A stretch of 64,000 bases of DNA from Natrialba magadii ATCC 43099 (GTDB lineage Archaea > Halobacteriota > Halobacteria > Halobacteriales > Natrialbaceae). Below, in pieces: positions 63,844-64,000 of this stretch. Location of the stretch: the NCBI RefSeq assembly GCF_000025625.1, contig NC_013922.1, positions 3,162,001 through 3,226,000 of the forward strand, written 5' to 3'. Made by a program: the position numbers and the translations under genes. Positions within the stretch are counted from its first letter, which is position 1. Every line of letters begins with the position of its first letter. The notes below the pieces were generated by a model. The model had not been told where the DNA came from. It did no database searches and saw only the letters and a program-made list of their open reading frames with translations.

Positions 63844-64000
63844 ATGGGGCAAACGAGTACCGAACCGATAGTCAGAGTGCTGAGACCTGTCGAGAGCGAC
63901 GGGCTGGCGACTGGCTACTGTTACACGTGCAGGCACTACCACTGCCATCCTGTGCTCACTGGTCACGGGAATTCAACGGCCAGCAACCGTGTCTATTCGA
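63844..64000 (+). CDS. Possible start of a gene with a Cys/His cluster, cut by the window end
   Basis: An open frame of 52 codons runs from ATG 63844 to the edge, with CYTCRHYHCH at about residues 26-35, which could bind zinc. The codon composition is less typical than in its neighbours, so this may be chance. Nothing else is visible between 63738 and 64000. Confidence 0.25.
   Translation, partial: MGQTSTEPIVRVLRPVESDGLATGYCYTCRHYHCHPVLTGHGNSTASNRVYS

Overview
The window is chromosomal DNA of a halophilic archaeon. The base composition is GC-rich, nearly all predicted proteins are strongly acidic, many genes have an archaeal TATA-like box 24-32 bases before a probable leaderless start, and several families are typical of Halobacteria (Bat-type HTH regulators, RPA1/RPAP1, MTH865, PccX, Tat-type lipoproteins). 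The overall gene style suggests the Natrialba/Haloterrigena/Natrinema group, but no marker here fixes the genus. I see no rRNA, tRNA, CRISPR array or transposase gene.

Layout. 0-5 kb: a cut lipoprotein, a 58-residue zinc-finger protein, and trehalose synthesis (otsA, otsB) followed by a winged-helix regulator. 5-9.5 kb: a large PAS/GAF/Bat-HTH regulator, an MTH865 protein and an RHH regulator. 9.5-20 kb: cobalamin genes (cbiP, cobA), an ABC-2 exporter pair, an SDR, a STAS-like protein, a GlpA-like oxidoreductase, msrA and arfC. 20-27 kb: an Lrp regulator divergent from an alanine dehydrogenase/ornithine cyclodeaminase family gene, then the rpa1-rpap1-phosphoesterase operon. 27-35 kb: a branched-chain amino acid type ABC transporter (livHMGF) with a convergent substrate-binding protein, then an NSS transporter. 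35-39 kb: propionyl/acetyl-CoA carboxylase (pccB, pccX, pccA). 39-54 kb: a MoaD-like protein, a universal stress protein, acyl-CoA ligase, enoyl-CoA hydratase, an M20 amidohydrolase, an O-methyltransferase, a creatininase-family enzyme, NikR, a cupin, a histidine kinase, a fused 3-hydroxyacyl-CoA dehydrogenase/hydratase and an acyl-CoA dehydrogenase. 54-64 kb: a purine permease and phosphoribosyltransferase, a second Bat-type regulator, an HtpX-like protease, a Zn/Cd-type P-ATPase and small membrane proteins.

How the genes work together. The acyl-CoA ligase, hydratases, dehydrogenases and PCC complex make a dispersed lipid/propionyl-CoA catabolic set. OtsA and OtsB make trehalose, a known compatible solute of some haloarchaea (as trehalose or 2-sulfotrehalose). 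The rpa1 operon serves single-stranded DNA metabolism.

Most notable observations. (1) The LivK-type binding protein at 31768-33045 appears circularly permuted: the second half of the usual fold comes first, behind an intact lipoprotein signal. (2) An imperfect palindrome of about 86 bp occurs twice, in opposite orientation, at 33178-33262 and 58373-58458. (3) In-frame microsatellite-like tracts (SD, QA, GDS, DT/DA) lie inside or at the ends of otherwise ordinary enzymes and sensors. (4) A 26-bp tandem array follows the rpa operon. (5) A strongly structured intergenic segment lies at 54217-54388.
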